DNA of 16,148 bases from Methylotenera_A sp031379885 (GTDB lineage Bacteria > Pseudomonadota > Gammaproteobacteria > Burkholderiales > Methylophilaceae): assembly GCA_031379885.1 (NCBI GenBank), contig JANNFN010000147.1, forward strand, positions 1-16,148, read 5' to 3'. A model generated the notes under the pieces. It saw nothing but the letters and a program-made list of their open reading frames with translations, had not been told where the DNA came from and ran no database searches. Within the stretch, counting starts at the first letter, position 1; the number at the start of each line of letters is the position of its first letter. This document shows, in pieces, positions 1-7,435 of the stretch. The position numbers were made by a program, and so were the translations under genes.

Positions 1-665
1 TCACACCACTCGGTCATCGTGGTGCCAAGTTTTGGAAGTGGGAATTCGGGAGCATCTGATTGAAGCGAGAGATAAAAGCTCACCCCATATAGTACGAAAA
101 AGCCTCCGACAACATACTCTTCATCCTTGTAAAGCGGGCAGAAGCTAAAGCTATCGTTAAAAGACATTTGAGTTCCTGTGTTTGACGAAAGATACATCCC
201 AGCTTTACCAGAGAATTTACATTCATTAAAACAAATCTTTACTAACTCCTCGGATGGGTAGCCAGCTAAATTGCTACCCATGCCGATATACATTCCCTTG
301 TTAAATGTTAAATTTATCAGGGTCTTTAATAGCCAACGCTCTAGTTTTTTTGCATTAATACTAAATGAAATGATTTGATATTTTGGTCGTGGTGAGTTTC
401 GGCGTAGATTCATTAGCTGCACAGTTTCTCTAAATACCGTGAAAATACTACCTGCTGCAGAATCCAACTCACTTAATGCATTGTTGTGACAAGTACAGAG
501 AATGTTTGACGTAAGAGAATCCACATCAATTGTTCTAGTTTCGTGCGAACCCCACTCAAGCCCAGAGACATGAACATTACTACTAGAAAAAATAGATTTC
601 GAGACTAGGTGTTCGCGACTTAGTTTGTCATTGCAATTATCTAAACACTTTGCCCAGCAGTTCAT
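1..665 (-). CDS. Partial HNH-like Cys/His zinc-motif protein (C-terminus beyond the window)
   Basis: An open frame of 221 codons runs from an ATG at 665-663 leftwards off the window edge without a stop. The start has an AGGA ribosome site five bases upstream. The N-terminus has Cys at 3, 7 and 11, then R17-E18-H19-L-V-S-K, and later C57-T-C59-H60-N61-N62-A-L-S-E-L-D. This order (Cys pair, EH[LIV][VIP]xK, CxxxNN..LS..D) is what HNH/treble-clef nucleases and related zinc-motif proteins show, so a nucleic-acid-binding or nuclease role is inferred. The remaining visible ~150 residues are not recognised; there is no signal peptide or clear membrane segment. The gene points the same way as the redox cluster but is separated from it by a terminator-like hairpin, and its content differs from its housekeeping neighbours, so it may be an accessory (acquired) gene. 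The reading frame is secure; the family call is moderate. Confidence 0.7.
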   Translation of the reverse strand, partial: MNCWAKCLDNCNDKLSREHLVSKSIFSSSNVHVSGLEWGSHETRTIDVDSLTSNILCTCHNNALSELDSAAGSIFTVFRETVQLMNLRRNSPRPKYQIISFSINAKKLERWLLKTLINLTFNKGMYIGMGSNLAGYPSEELVKICFNECKFSGKAGMYLSSNTGTQMSFNDSFSFCPLYKDEEYVVGGFFVLYGVSFYLSLQSDAPEFPLPKLGTTMTEWC

Positions 666-673
666 TTTTTCCT

Positions 674-688
674 AGCCCGCGTAGGGCT
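674..688 (-). other. Small hairpin abutting the ribosome site of the HNH-like gene
   Basis: AGCCC (674-678) and GGGCT (684-688) are perfect 5-bp arms around a 5-nt loop. On the minus strand the hairpin ends right at the AGGA ribosome site of the HNH-like gene, so it could affect initiation. It is short and could be chance. Confidence 0.3.
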
Positions 689-701
689 CAATAATTGAAA
701 G

Positions 702-738
702 GCATTGCGCCGCATGGGAGTTGACTTTGGTGCAATGC
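702..738 (-). terminator. Terminator-like hairpin after the DUF3501 gene
   Basis: The arms GCATTGCGCC (702-711) and GGTGCAATGC (729-738) pair over 10 bp with a single G-U-type mismatch, around a 17-nt loop. Read on the minus strand, the stem lies about 25 nt after the DUF3501 stop and is followed by a moderately T-rich stretch (CTTTCAATTATT). It probably ends the rubrerythrin/Fe-S/DUF3501 transcript. The T-tract is imperfect, so an mRNA-stabilising hairpin is possible instead. The rest of gap 666-763 shows nothing else apart from the small hairpin at 674-688. Confidence 0.5.
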
Positions 739-763
739 ACTTCCCTTATTGACACCCTACAAA

Positions 764-1342
764 TTAATTCAAATCTTCTCTTAACGATTCCAATTGCTCC
801 AGTGGAATCACCACGCTCATATTGTAATTGGGGTGGTCGCAGCCCAATTTCACACTCGCGCCGTATTTAATGGCTTTTTTGGCAGCTTCGTTAAATTCAA
901 AGCGACAAAAATGCACGGCGCTGGTTTTTACGTCGGTTTCACGCTCTAAATCTTCATCCGAAATCGCATACACGCGTTTAAAACCTTCGACTTCAATATA
1001 GGTTTTGTCTTCAATGCCGATGAGTTTGGTGAGCGCGATTTTGCGTTCTTCCACGTCAGTATATTCAATCAGCATGGTGGCTTTCCAGTTGCTGCCATCG
1101 GGCACCAGCGGCGCGTAGGCTTCGATTTCGTCCAAAATACCTTGTTCTTCAAACTGTTTTTCTACGCGTAAAATCTCTTGAATTTGATAGCGAATCGTCA
1201 GTTCAGATTCAAATTGCATATTTAAATGCTCACCCAAATGCACAGAGCGCAATTGGCGATGCGCCATAATGTCGGCTTTGTGTTCTTTGCGGTATTTGCT
1301 GTACGCTTCTAGCGTCATAATGTTGTCGCGGGTTATTGCCAT
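764..1342 (-). CDS. DUF3501 family protein
   Basis: This 192-residue soluble protein is recognised as the DUF3501 family from its overall sequence, including the N-terminal MAITRDNIMTLEAYSKYR, the LGEHLNMQFESELTIRYQIQE segment and the C-terminal GCDHPNYN motif. The molecular function of the family is not established. The start at 1342 has an AAAGGAA ribosome site on the minus strand. It is the last gene of a minus-strand set after rubrerythrin and an (Fe-S)-binding oxidoreductase; I recall this trio as conserved in proteobacteria, which suggests a shared role in redox or oxidative-stress handling (inference). A Cys at C146 in HFCRFEF and the CDHP motif are possible metal or redox positions, but I cannot show this. 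There is no signal peptide or membrane segment. Confidence 0.85.
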   Translation of the reverse strand: MAITRDNIMTLEAYSKYRKEHKADIMAHRQLRSVHLGEHLNMQFESELTIRYQIQEILRVEKQFEEQGILDEIEAYAPLVPDGSNWKATMLIEYTDVEERKIALTKLIGIEDKTYIEVEGFKRVYAISDEDLERETDVKTSAVHFCRFEFNEAAKKAIKYGASVKLGCDHPNYNMSVVIPLEQLESLREDLN

Positions 1343-1366
1343 TTTGTTTCCTTTGGTTTTTAGTTC

Positions 1367-1393
1367 GTCTTTCTTCGCTACGCTCAGAATGAC
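1367..1393. repeat. Imperfect palindrome like a widely dispersed intergenic element
   Basis: The minus strand reads GTCATTCTGAGCGTAGCGAA and then GAAAGAC, an imperfect palindrome centred on GCGTAGC. I recall near-identical CATTCTGAGCGnAGCGAAGAAT units as common intergenic repeats in many unrelated bacteria; that memory is not checked here. It lies in the DUF3501 leader, just upstream of the DUF3501 ribosome site. Confidence 0.5.
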
Positions 1394-1427
1394 GGTTAAG
1401 CCAGTATTTGGCTTGTCCGTGGAATAT

Positions 1428-1443
1428 ATGCGCTAAAGCGCAT
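1428..1443. repeat. 7-bp perfect inverted repeat
   Basis: ATGCGCT (1428-1434) and AGCGCAT (1437-1443) pair perfectly around AA. It lies between the Fe-S oxidoreductase and DUF3501 genes, about 20 nt from the larger hairpin at 1463-1501. Confidence 0.45.
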
Positions 1444-1462
1444 TATTCACACGCCAAATTAG

Positions 1463-1501
1463 ATGCCCTGCAAGGCAATATCCATGCGGGTTGCAGGGCA
1501 T
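1463..1501 (-). repeat. 11-bp perfect hairpin after the Fe-S oxidoreductase gene
   Basis: ATGCCCTGCAA (1463-1473) and TTGCAGGGCAT (1491-1501) are perfectly complementary with a 17-nt loop. On the minus strand it starts 12 nt after the stop of the Fe-S oxidoreductase gene and has no T-run behind it, so it is more likely a transcript-processing or stabilising hairpin than an intrinsic terminator. Confidence 0.6.
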
Positions 1502-1513
1502 GCTTAAAGTTGA

Positions 1514-2863
1514 TTATTCAATACCATACGCAATGCGCGCCAAGCTTAACGGGTGCGCTAGCTCGGCTGGTTTTTGCGCGTTGACCAAGTTATTTTCCGT
1601 CATCATTTGTTCAATGTGGTGACCCGCCAATTGACAATCGGAGCTGATGTAATCTGGCTCGCCATTTGCCATGAGTTTAGCCACAGGTTTGCCGATTTTT
1701 TTCGCCATCGCGTGATGCGCTTTTTTAACGCCGTAAGTACCAGCGTGGCCAGAGCAACGCTCGACTGTATTGAGCGTGGTTTCTGGAACTAGCTTCAAAA
1801 ATTCTTCCGTTTTTTTGCCGATGTTCTGTACTCGTCCGTGGCATGGAATATGGTAGCTAATTTTGCCCAAGGGTTTTTTAAAGTCAGTCTTCAGCAAGCC
1901 GTCTTTTTTGCGCGCAATCAAGTATTCAAATGGGTCCCACATTGCCTCTTGCACCAGTTTGGTATCCGCGCAATCGGGGAACATCAGCGGAATTTCTTGC
2001 TTGAACATCAGCGTACAACTTGGAATCGCACTCAAAATCGCGTAACCGTCTTTGGCATATTTCACCAAGTGTGGAATGTTCGCTTCTTTACTTTTAGCGA
2101 CAGATTCCAAATCGCCCAATTCCAGCTTCGGCATGCCGCAACATTGCTCTTTATCCACTAAAACATACGGAATCTCATTGTGGGTTAGCACTTTAAGTAA
2201 ATCGTAGCCAATGCCCGGCTCGTTGTAATTAACGTAACAAGTGGAATAAATGGCGACTTTTCCAGGTGTTTTTGCACCATCTTTTGCCGCAAAATCTGTG
2301 CTTATTGCTGCGCCGTGCCTAAATTTTTCTGTGGCAAAGCTTGGCAACCACGCATCTTTATCTACGCCCAGCGTGGCTTCCATGAAATTGCGCATCAGTT
2401 TGGTACTGTTCACCGCATTAATGGTTTGTACAACAATGGGGATGCCTGCAAACTGGCCATGCACATCGGTGCTGGCGAGTAGTTTTTCGCCAAATCCAAC
2501 TTCGCCTTTTTTGTATTTAATGGCTTTTGCGCGCAACATGGTGTGCGGGAAGTCCACATTCCATTCGTGTGGCGGCGTGTAAGGGCATTTGGTCATGTAA
2601 CACAAATCGCACATATAGCATTGGTCGACCACCTTCATGAAATCTTTTTTGTCGACGCCTTCCACTTCCATGGTGGGGTTGTTGTCAACCAAGTCAAATA
2701 GTGTGGGAAAGCTATTGCACAAGCTCACACAGCGGCGGCAGCCATGACAAATATCGAAGATGCGTTCAAGCTCGTGATTTAAGCTATCTTCGTTGTAAAA
2801 ATCAGGGTTTTGCCAATCTAGGGCATGGCGTGTAGGAGCTTCTAGGTTGCCTTCGCGACTCAT
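1514..2863 (-). CDS. (Fe-S)-binding oxidoreductase, heterodisulfide reductase/GlpC-like
   Basis: This 449-residue protein has two ferredoxin-type 4Fe-4S motifs: C39-HG-C42-RR-C45-VSL-C49 and C82-YM-C85-DL-C88-YMT-C93-P. They are followed by two Cys-rich CCG-type modules: one with STCYVNYNEP...EQCCGMPK, and one with IPCHGRVQN...ERCSGHAGTYG, in which the second Cys of the usual CC pair is Ser. A PSCTLM segment lies between them and SSDCQLAGHH near the C-terminus. This layout is that of HdrD/GlpC-like electron-transfer subunits that pass electrons between a flavoprotein or quinone and a partner. No partner dehydrogenase is encoded nearby. It sits between rubrerythrin and DUF3501 on the same strand, suggesting it supplies electrons in that system (inference). 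The start has an AAGG ribosome site. No membrane segment is visible; the true substrate is unknown. Confidence 0.88.
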   Translation of the reverse strand: MSREGNLEAPTRHALDWQNPDFYNEDSLNHELERIFDICHGCRRCVSLCNSFPTLFDLVDNNPTMEVEGVDKKDFMKVVDQCYMCDLCYMTKCPYTPPHEWNVDFPHTMLRAKAIKYKKGEVGFGEKLLASTDVHGQFAGIPIVVQTINAVNSTKLMRNFMEATLGVDKDAWLPSFATEKFRHGAAISTDFAAKDGAKTPGKVAIYSTCYVNYNEPGIGYDLLKVLTHNEIPYVLVDKEQCCGMPKLELGDLESVAKSKEANIPHLVKYAKDGYAILSAIPSCTLMFKQEIPLMFPDCADTKLVQEAMWDPFEYLIARKKDGLLKTDFKKPLGKISYHIPCHGRVQNIGKKTEEFLKLVPETTLNTVERCSGHAGTYGVKKAHHAMAKKIGKPVAKLMANGEPDYISSDCQLAGHHIEQMMTENNLVNAQKPAELAHPLSLARIAYGIE

Positions 2864-2890
2864 TTTGACCTTATTTTTAGTTTAGTTTCA

Positions 2891-2927
2891 GATGATGTGA
2901 ATACAAGCTTTTTGCATTCACATCATC
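2891..2927 (-). repeat. 12-bp perfect hairpin between rubrerythrin and the Fe-S oxidoreductase
   Basis: GATGATGTGAAT (2891-2902) and ATTCACATCATC (2916-2927) are perfectly complementary around a 13-nt loop. On the minus strand it follows the rubrerythrin stop by about 27 nt and precedes the Fe-S gene ribosome site. There is no T-run right behind it, so partial termination or protection of the rubrerythrin mRNA end is more likely than full termination. Confidence 0.6.
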
Positions 2928-2954
2928 CCCCTTGTTAGAAGGATGAAGTAAGGC

Positions 2955-3374
2955 TTAATCCACTAATTCTGTTAACGCTTTTGCGTATCGGTTAGCGTGT
3001 GAGCGTTCTGCTTTGGCCAATGTTTCAAACCAATCCGCAATTTCGTCAAAACCTTCATTACGTGCAGTTTTGGCCATGCCTGGGTACATATCGGTGTATT
3101 CATGCGTTTCACCAGCGACTGCTGATTCTAAGTTTAACCGTGTTGGGCCAATGGGTAAGCCAGTTGCCGGGTCGCCAGAAGCTTCTAAAAACTCTAAGTG
3201 ACCATGCGCATGGCCAGTTTCACCTTCTGCAGTTGAGCGGAATAATGCAGCCACATCATTTTGACCTTCGATATCTGCTTTGTTTGCGAAGTATAAATAG
3301 CGACGGTTCGCTTGCGATTCGCCCGCGAAGGCGTCTTTTAAGCTTTGTTCAGTTTTTGATCCTTTTAATTGCAT
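2955..3374 (-). CDS. Rubrerythrin, single ferritin-like domain form
   Basis: This 139-residue protein has a diiron ferritin-like four-helix bundle. The expected ligands are all visible with family spacing: E19 (AGES), E52/H55 (ETGH), E89/E92 (ETHE) and E123/H126 (ERSH). Classical rubrerythrins are about 190 residues and end in a rubredoxin-like FeS4 domain with two CxxC pairs; this one has no cysteine and stops after the bundle, as sulerythrin-type proteins do. The family reduces hydrogen peroxide in the cytoplasm. Lacking its own rubredoxin, it would need an external electron donor, and the Fe-S oxidoreductase next door is an obvious candidate (inference). The start is set by a strong AAGGAG site, and a TATAAT box lies upstream at 3427-3432. 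It is probably the first gene of the minus-strand cluster. Confidence 0.93.
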   Translation of the reverse strand: MQLKGSKTEQSLKDAFAGESQANRRYLYFANKADIEGQNDVAALFRSTAEGETGHAHGHLEFLEASGDPATGLPIGPTRLNLESAVAGETHEYTDMYPGMAKTARNEGFDEIADWFETLAKAERSHANRYAKALTELVD

Positions 3375-3426
3375 GCTGATCTCCTTAAGTTAGTTTTTTA
3401 ATGCACAGGTAAATATCGCCTAGCAT

Positions 3427-3432
3427 ATTATA
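3427..3432 (-). promoter_or_regulatory. -10 box for the rubrerythrin promoter
   Basis: The minus strand reads TATAAT here, about 53 nt upstream of the rubrerythrin start, inside the divergent gap with gyrA. The -35 at the right distance is poor, so activation by a regulator is possible. Confidence 0.4.
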
Positions 3433-3477
3433 AATTTTACGCTTAAAGCTGTATGCGTCTAGTTGATTATTCTTATG

Positions 3478-3504
3478 AGTTTAATTAATAAAATTAATTA
3501 AACT
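3478..3504. repeat. 12-bp perfect AT-rich palindrome in the rubrerythrin-gyrA gap
   Basis: AGTTTAATTAAT (3478-3489) and ATTAATTAAACT (3493-3504) are perfectly complementary around AAA. It lies upstream of the rubrerythrin -10 box and could be an operator; it does not match a Fur box that I would recognise. Confidence 0.5.
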
Positions 3505-3515
3505 ACATAATTTGA

Positions 3516-3557
3516 TAGATATTATTATACGTTTTTAATTATGCAAAATAATATCTA
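3516..3557. repeat. 11-bp perfect inverted repeat in the rubrerythrin-gyrA gap
   Basis: TAGATATTATT (3516-3526) and AATAATATCTA (3547-3557) are perfectly complementary around a 20-nt spacer. With the palindrome at 3478-3504 it makes up most of the central part of this 312-bp gap; no small gene or RNA was seen in the rest of the gap (3375-3686). Confidence 0.5.
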
Positions 3558-3686
3558 CTCTAAATTGGTAACAGCGTTTTTGGGTTTTAAATTTAGGTGT
3601 TTTATGGTGCTAAACATGTTAGAATTTGATGGTTAAAGTATATAAAAAAGCTGATTTAAAAAAGCTACCAGTTCACGGAAAATCTA

Positions 3687-6242
3687 ATGGATCAATTCGC
3701 AAAAGAAACCCTACCCATCAGCCTTGAAGACGAAATGCGTCGTTCGTACCTTGATTACGCGATGAGCGTAATTGTGGGCCGCGCCTTGCCAGACGTGCGA
3801 GATGGCTTAAAGCCAGTGCATCGCCGTGTTTTATTTGCCATGCACGAGCTGAGCAATGATTACAACAAGCCTTACAAAAAATCAGCGCGTATTGTCGGCG
3901 ATGTGATTGGTAAATACCATCCGCATGGCGACACCGCGGTGTACGACACGATTGTGCGTATGGCACAGGATTTTTCACTACGCTACATGTTGGTGGATGG
4001 TCAAGGTAACTTTGGCTCGGTGGATGGCGATAACGCGGCGGCAATGCGTTATACGGAAATCCGTATGGCGAAAATTGCCCATGAGTTATTAGCTGATATT
4101 GACAAAGAAACCGTCGATTTTGGCCCTAACTATGATGGCAGTGAGCATGAGCCGCTTATTATGCCGGCGCGGATTCCCAATCTGTTGATCAATGGTAGTT
4201 CTGGCATTGCAGTGGGCATGGCGACTAATATTCCGCCACACAATTTGAATGAAGTGCTGGATGCATGTTTTGCGCTACTTAAAAACCCTGAAATGGGTAT
4301 TGAAGAACTGATTGAACTCGTTCCAGCACCAGATTTCCCAACCGCCGGCATTATTTACGGTACCGTAGGTGTAAAAGAAGGCTATCGCACTGGCCGTGGC
4401 CGCGTGGTTATGCGAGGCCGCACGCACTTTGAGGACATGGATAAAGCGGGTGGTCGTCAGGCTTTGATTGTCGACGAGTTACCATACCAAGTGAACAAAA
4501 AAACGTTTGTTGAAAAAATTGCCGAGCTAGTCAACGAGAAAAAAATCGAAGGCATTTCAGATTTACGCGATGAGTCAGATAAATCAGGCATGCGTGTAGT
4601 AATTGAGCTGAAACGCGGTGAAATCGGCGAAGTGATTTTAAATAATCTTTACAAGCAAACACAGCTACAAGATACGTTTGGCATGAACATGGTGGCGTTG
4701 CTCGATGGTCAGCCACGCTTGTTGAATTTGAAACAAATGCTAGAGGCATTTTTACGCCATCGTCGCGAAGTGATTACGCGCCGTACCGTATTTGAGTTGA
4801 AAAAAGCCCGTGCACGTGGTCATGTATTAGAAGGCTTAGCGGTAGCACTGGCCAATGTGGATGAAATGATTGCGATTATTAAAGCAGCGCCAACGCCACC
4901 AGAAGCCAAAGTGGATTTGATGGCAAAATCTTGGCATTCGACCGTGGTAGAAGAAATGTTGAAACGTGCCGCGATGGAAGCTTCACGTCCGGAAGGCTTG
5001 GATGTTAATTTTGGCTTGACACCAAAAGGCTATCGATTATCTGATGTGCAAGCGCAAGAAATTCTGCAAATGCGACTGCAACGTTTGACTGGCCTAGAGC
5101 AAGACAAAATCGTCAGCGAATACAAAGAAGTAATGGATGAGATTGCCGATTTGCTCGATATTTTGGCCAACTCTACACGTGTGACCACAATTATTAGTGA
5201 TGAACTGACGGAAATTCGCAAACAGTTTGGCGATAAACGTCGCAGTGAAATTATTGAAAATACGCAAGATTTAAACTTGGAAGATTTAATCACGCCGCAG
5301 GACGTGGTAGTGACGCTGTCGCATACTGGATATGTGAAGTCACAGCCTTTGGACGAATATCGTGCACAACGCCGTGGTGGTCGTGGTAAAACCGCCGCAC
5401 CAACCAAAGAAGATGACTTTATCGATAAGATGTTTGTGGCGAATACGCATGATTACATCTTGTGTTTCTCAAGCCGTGGTCGCGTGTATTGGCTGAAAGT
5501 GTACGAAGTGCCACAAGGCAGTAGAATAGGGCGCGGCAAGCCGATTGTGAATTTATTCCCGTTGGAAGAAGGCGAAAAAATTAACGCGATTTTGGCGGTA
5601 AAAGAATTTGACGAAAATCACTTTATTTTTATGGCGACTTCACAGGGCACAGTGAAGAAAACCGCCTTGAGCGAATTCGCTAATCCACGTAAATCGGGCA
5701 TTATCGCGATTAATCTAGATGACGACGATTACTTAATCGGCGCAGAAGTTACCAACGGCAACAACGATATTGTGTTGGTTTCCAATGGTGGCAAAGCGGT
5801 GTGGTTTACTGAGGGAGATGTGCGACCAATGGGGCGCGCCACGCGTGGCGTGCGCGGTATGAAGTTGGCGGCAAAACAGCAAGTGTTGTCATTGTTAATT
5901 GCAGATAATGACCAACAAACTGTGTTGGTGGCAACTGAAAATGGCTATGGTAAACGTACAGTCTTGGCCGATTTCCGCCATTCAGGTCGCGGAACGCAAG
6001 GTGTTAAAGCGATTGCGATTAGTGAACGCAATGGATTAGTAGTTGCGGCAAAATTGGTCAATGAAGACGACGAAATTATGTTGATCACCACTGGCGGCGT
6101 GTTGATTCGTACGCGAGTGAAAGAGATTCGCGAATTAGGTCGTGCCACTCAAGGCGTGACGCTGATTAATCTTGGTGAAGGTGAAAAACTCTCAGGTTTG
6201 GAGAAAATAGTTGAAACGGACGATGACGAAGTCGCAGAATAA
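3687..6242 (+). CDS. gyrA: DNA gyrase subunit A
   Basis: GyrA is the DNA-cleaving subunit of gyrase, which with GyrB introduces negative supercoils. The 851-residue protein has the N-terminal breakage-reunion domain with SYLDYAMSVIVGRALPDVRD at 20-39 and the catalytic tyrosine at Y122 in AMRYTEIR, the same number as in E. coli. The quinolone-resistance region reads HPHGDTAVYDT, with Thr83 and Asp87. The GyrA box QRRGGRG at 561-567 separates gyrase A from ParC and marks the start of the C-terminal DNA-wrapping beta-pinwheel, which ends in an acidic tail (TDDDEVAE). The start is chosen for the exact alignment of the N-terminus with the family; the ribosome site (ACGGAAAA) is weak. serC follows after 34 nt, so gyrA may head the transcript of the amino-acid genes. 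Confidence 0.98.
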   Translation: MDQFAKETLPISLEDEMRRSYLDYAMSVIVGRALPDVRDGLKPVHRRVLFAMHELSNDYNKPYKKSARIVGDVIGKYHPHGDTAVYDTIVRMAQDFSLRYMLVDGQGNFGSVDGDNAAAMRYTEIRMAKIAHELLADIDKETVDFGPNYDGSEHEPLIMPARIPNLLINGSSGIAVGMATNIPPHNLNEVLDACFALLKNPEMGIEELIELVPAPDFPTAGIIYGTVGVKEGYRTGRGRVVMRGRTHFEDMDKAGGRQALIVDELPYQVNKKTFVEKIAELVNEKKIEGISDLRDESDKSGMRVVIELKRGEIGEVILNNLYKQTQLQDTFGMNMVALLDGQPRLLNLKQMLEAFLRHRREVITRRTVFELKKARARGHVLEGLAVALANVDEMIAIIKAAPTPPEAKVDLMAKSWHSTVVEEMLKRAAMEASRPEGLDVNFGLTPKGYRLSDVQAQEILQMRLQRLTGLEQDKIVSEYKEVMDEIADLLDILANSTRVTTIISDELTEIRKQFGDKRRSEIIENTQDLNLEDLITPQDVVVTLSHTGYVKSQPLDEYRAQRRGGRGKTAAPTKEDDFIDKMFVANTHDYILCFSSRGRVYWLKVYEVPQGSRIGRGKPIVNLFPLEEGEKINAILAVKEFDENHFIFMATSQGTVKKTALSEFANPRKSGIIAINLDDDDYLIGAEVTNGNNDIVLVSNGGKAVWFTEGDVRPMGRATRGVRGMKLAAKQQVLSLLIADNDQQTVLVATENGYGKRTVLADFRHSGRGTQGVKAIAISERNGLVVAAKLVNEDDEIMLITTGGVLIRTRVKEIRELGRATQGVTLINLGEGEKLSGLEKIVETDDDEVAE

Positions 6243-6276
6243 TTTTTTAATAATTTATTTTAAGGAAAAGTAAGCA

Positions 6277-7359
6277 ATGACACAGATCTACAATTTTGCC
6301 GCTGGTCCAGCAGTGTTGCCACATGCGGTATTACAACAAGTACAAGCTGAGCTACTCGATTGGCACGGTTCTGGTATGTCTGTGATGGAAATGAGCCATC
6401 GCGGTAAAGAGTTTATGGGCATTGCGGCTGAAGCTGAAGCTGATTTGCGTGAGTTAATGGCTATTCCTGCAAATTATAAAGTGCTGTTCTTGCAAGGTGG
6501 CGGGTCAGCACAATTTGCCATGGTTCCAATGAATTTGTTGCGTGGCAAAAAAGCAGCTGATTATTTAAATACGGGTGAGTGGTCTAAAAAAGCCATTGCT
6601 GAAGCGAAAAAATTCTGCGATGTGAATGTTGTGGCAACTTCAGCCGACAAAAACTTTAGTTATGCGCCTGCACAAGATCAGTGGAAACTTAACACTGATG
6701 CGGCTTACGTGCATTATTGTTCAAACGAAACCATAGGTGGCGTAGAAATGTTTTGGACGCCTAATGTTGGCGCAGTGCCGTTGGTAGCTGATATGTCATC
6801 TCATATTTTGTCACGCCCAGTGGACGTTGCTAAACATGCTGTGATTTACGCGGGTGCGCAGAAAAATATCGGCCCAGCAGGTTTGGCTATCGTCATAGTG
6901 CGTGAAGATTTAATTGGTGAAACTTTAGCGGGAACACCAAGCATGTACGACTACAAGATTCATGCGGATAATGAATCGATGTACAACACACCGCCAACGT
7001 TTGCTATTTATGTTGCGGGCTTGGTGTTTAAATGGCTGAAAGCCAATGGCGGCTTAGCGGCGATGGAAAAAACCAATATTATCAAAGCCAATATGTTGTA
7101 CGATTATTTAGATAGTACGAGCTTCTTTAATTGCCCAACTGCTAAAGAAAATCGTTCACGCATGAACATTCCTTTTACGCTTAAAGATGAAGCGCTGGAT
7201 GAAGCTTTTCTAAAAGGCGCTAAAGATAAAGGTTTGTTGCAACTCAAAGGCCATCGCTCTGTAGGTGGCATGCGTGCTTCTATCTACAATGCCATGCCAA
7301 CCGAGGGTGTGCGTGTATTGGTTGAATATATGAAGGAATTTGAAAAAGATAATAGCTAG
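6277..7359 (+). CDS. serC: Phosphoserine aminotransferase
   Basis: SerC converts 3-phosphohydroxypyruvate and glutamate to 3-phosphoserine in serine synthesis, and also serves pyridoxal phosphate synthesis in many bacteria. The 360-residue length is normal for the family. Clear marks are the N-terminal YNFAAGPAVLP, GSGMSVMEMSHR at 31-42, the QGGGSAQFAMVPMNLL cofactor loop, and the PLP lysine K196 in YAGAQKNIGPAG. The C-terminus carries GHRSVGGMRASIYNA. The start has an AAGGAAAAG ribosome site. It lies directly upstream of serA, so the two consecutive steps of serine synthesis are encoded side by side. In a formaldehyde-assimilating organism serine also supplies one-carbon units, but no specific methylotrophy role is shown here. 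Confidence 0.97.
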   Translation: MTQIYNFAAGPAVLPHAVLQQVQAELLDWHGSGMSVMEMSHRGKEFMGIAAEAEADLRELMAIPANYKVLFLQGGGSAQFAMVPMNLLRGKKAADYLNTGEWSKKAIAEAKKFCDVNVVATSADKNFSYAPAQDQWKLNTDAAYVHYCSNETIGGVEMFWTPNVGAVPLVADMSSHILSRPVDVAKHAVIYAGAQKNIGPAGLAIVIVREDLIGETLAGTPSMYDYKIHADNESMYNTPPTFAIYVAGLVFKWLKANGGLAAMEKTNIIKANMLYDYLDSTSFFNCPTAKENRSRMNIPFTLKDEALDEAFLKGAKDKGLLQLKGHRSVGGMRASIYNAMPTEGVRVLVEYMKEFEKDNS

Positions 7360-7435
7360 GTATCTCATAGTTCTTTAAATTAAACTAGCCGAAAAAAGTT
7401 TCTATTCAAAAAAGGCTTGAAAAGGGGAGATTGGT

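Noticed and set aside
674..738. Integron attC site, suggested by paired hairpins beside a short accessory gene
   Set aside because: No GTTRRRY/RYYYAAC core pair was found and no integrase is visible; a terminator plus a small leader hairpin explains the structure.
1574..2582. Several plus-strand open frames opposite the Fe-S oxidoreductase gene
   Set aside because: They have no ribosome sites or recognisable domains and lie antisense to a clearly real gene with intact Cys motifs.
3931..3948. GyrA Thr83 in the quinolone-resistance region
   Set aside because: E. coli has Ser83, but Thr at this place is the natural residue in several proteobacteria, and Asp87 is intact, so it is not evidence of a resistance mutation.
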